A stretch of 64,000 nucleotides of DNA, taken from NCBI GenBank assembly GCA_018402305.1, contig JAGYJE010000009.1, positions 58,282 through 122,281 of the forward strand, in the 5' to 3' direction. The notes under the pieces are model-generated. The model saw nothing but the letters and a program-made list of their open reading frames with translations. It made no database searches and was not told the DNA's origin. The position numbers were made by a program, and so were the translations under genes. Below are positions 63,981 through 64,000 of the stretch, piece by piece (positions within the stretch are counted from its first letter, which is position 1; every line of letters begins with the position of its first letter). Source of the DNA: Puniceicoccaceae bacterium. GTDB taxonomy: Bacteria; Verrucomicrobiota; Verrucomicrobiia; Opitutales; Coraliomargaritaceae.

Positions 63981-64000
63981 TCCTATCGGTGAACCTTCTA
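63981..64000 (-). other. Left end of another attC, cut by the window edge
   Basis: TCCTATC followed by GGTGAACC. The 7-bp box plus GGTGA is how six other attC sites in the array begin. Suggests the array continues to the right. Confidence 0.5.

Overview
The window looks like a contiguous piece of a bacterial chromosome from Verrucomicrobiota, most likely Opitutales (Puniceicoccaceae/Coraliomargarita-like). That is inference, based on a diderm gene set (BamA, Skp/OmpH, LpxD, FabZ/FabI), a PEP-CTERM sorting signal, a histone-H1-like tail on a DksA-type protein, and secreted proteins with C-terminal ESTDLENW...FYRL-type modules. No rRNA, phage or plasmid backbone is seen.

Positions 1-46.5 kb are core chromosome. 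From left to right: a TVP38-type membrane protein (cut by the window edge), a LysM protein, a NUDIX hydrolase, a large AsmA-like protein, a REP-associated (RAYT) transposase with an internal minisatellite, a thioesterase/HAD pair, fabZ-fabI, comEC, rplY-pth-rpsF-ssb-rplI-dnaB, bamA-ompH-lpxD-prs, coaB with a histidine kinase, a three-gene type III polyketide cluster, an HNH protein, two surface-sugar genes, GTP-type PEP carboxykinase, a collapsed ion-channel remnant, a DksA/H1-like protein, ileS, a Ca/Na antiporter, gpmI-engB, the str-type operon rpsL-rpsG-fusA-rpsJ, rluA, an SDR, hpf and a small membrane protein. Short G-rich minisatellites sit at several gene ends.

From tRNA-Arg (46.6 kb) to the right edge the DNA changes character: it is an integron gene-cassette array of about 21 cassettes. 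I name the cassettes A (right, 64 kb) to U (left, 46.8 kb). Almost all genes lie on the minus strand and are separated by imperfect-palindrome attC sites (56-130 bp), all in one orientation. In 13 of 21 cassettes the 7-bp box that opens the cassette is the exact reverse complement of the box that opens its own attC, and 4 more match at 6 of 7. This is the signature expected if each unit excised and inserted as a circle. The orientation puts attI and the integrase beyond the right edge; no integrase is in the window. Contents: six recognisable toxin-antitoxin pairs plus one possible, a restriction-modification system, a PLD-like membrane protein, and a series of small secreted or membrane orphan proteins.

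The main discovery is cassette K (52067-55193): a complete diversity-generating retroelement (DGR) inside a single integron cassette. It has a secreted formylglycine-enzyme/C-type-lectin-fold variable protein, an Avd accessory protein, a DGR reverse transcriptase, a 126-bp template repeat (TR) and a 126-bp variable repeat (VR). TR and VR differ at 20 positions and all 20 are adenines of the TR coding strand. The VR lies directly before a PEP-CTERM anchor, so the diversified face should be displayed on the cell surface. Cassette shuffling and targeted hypermutation therefore meet in one mobile unit.
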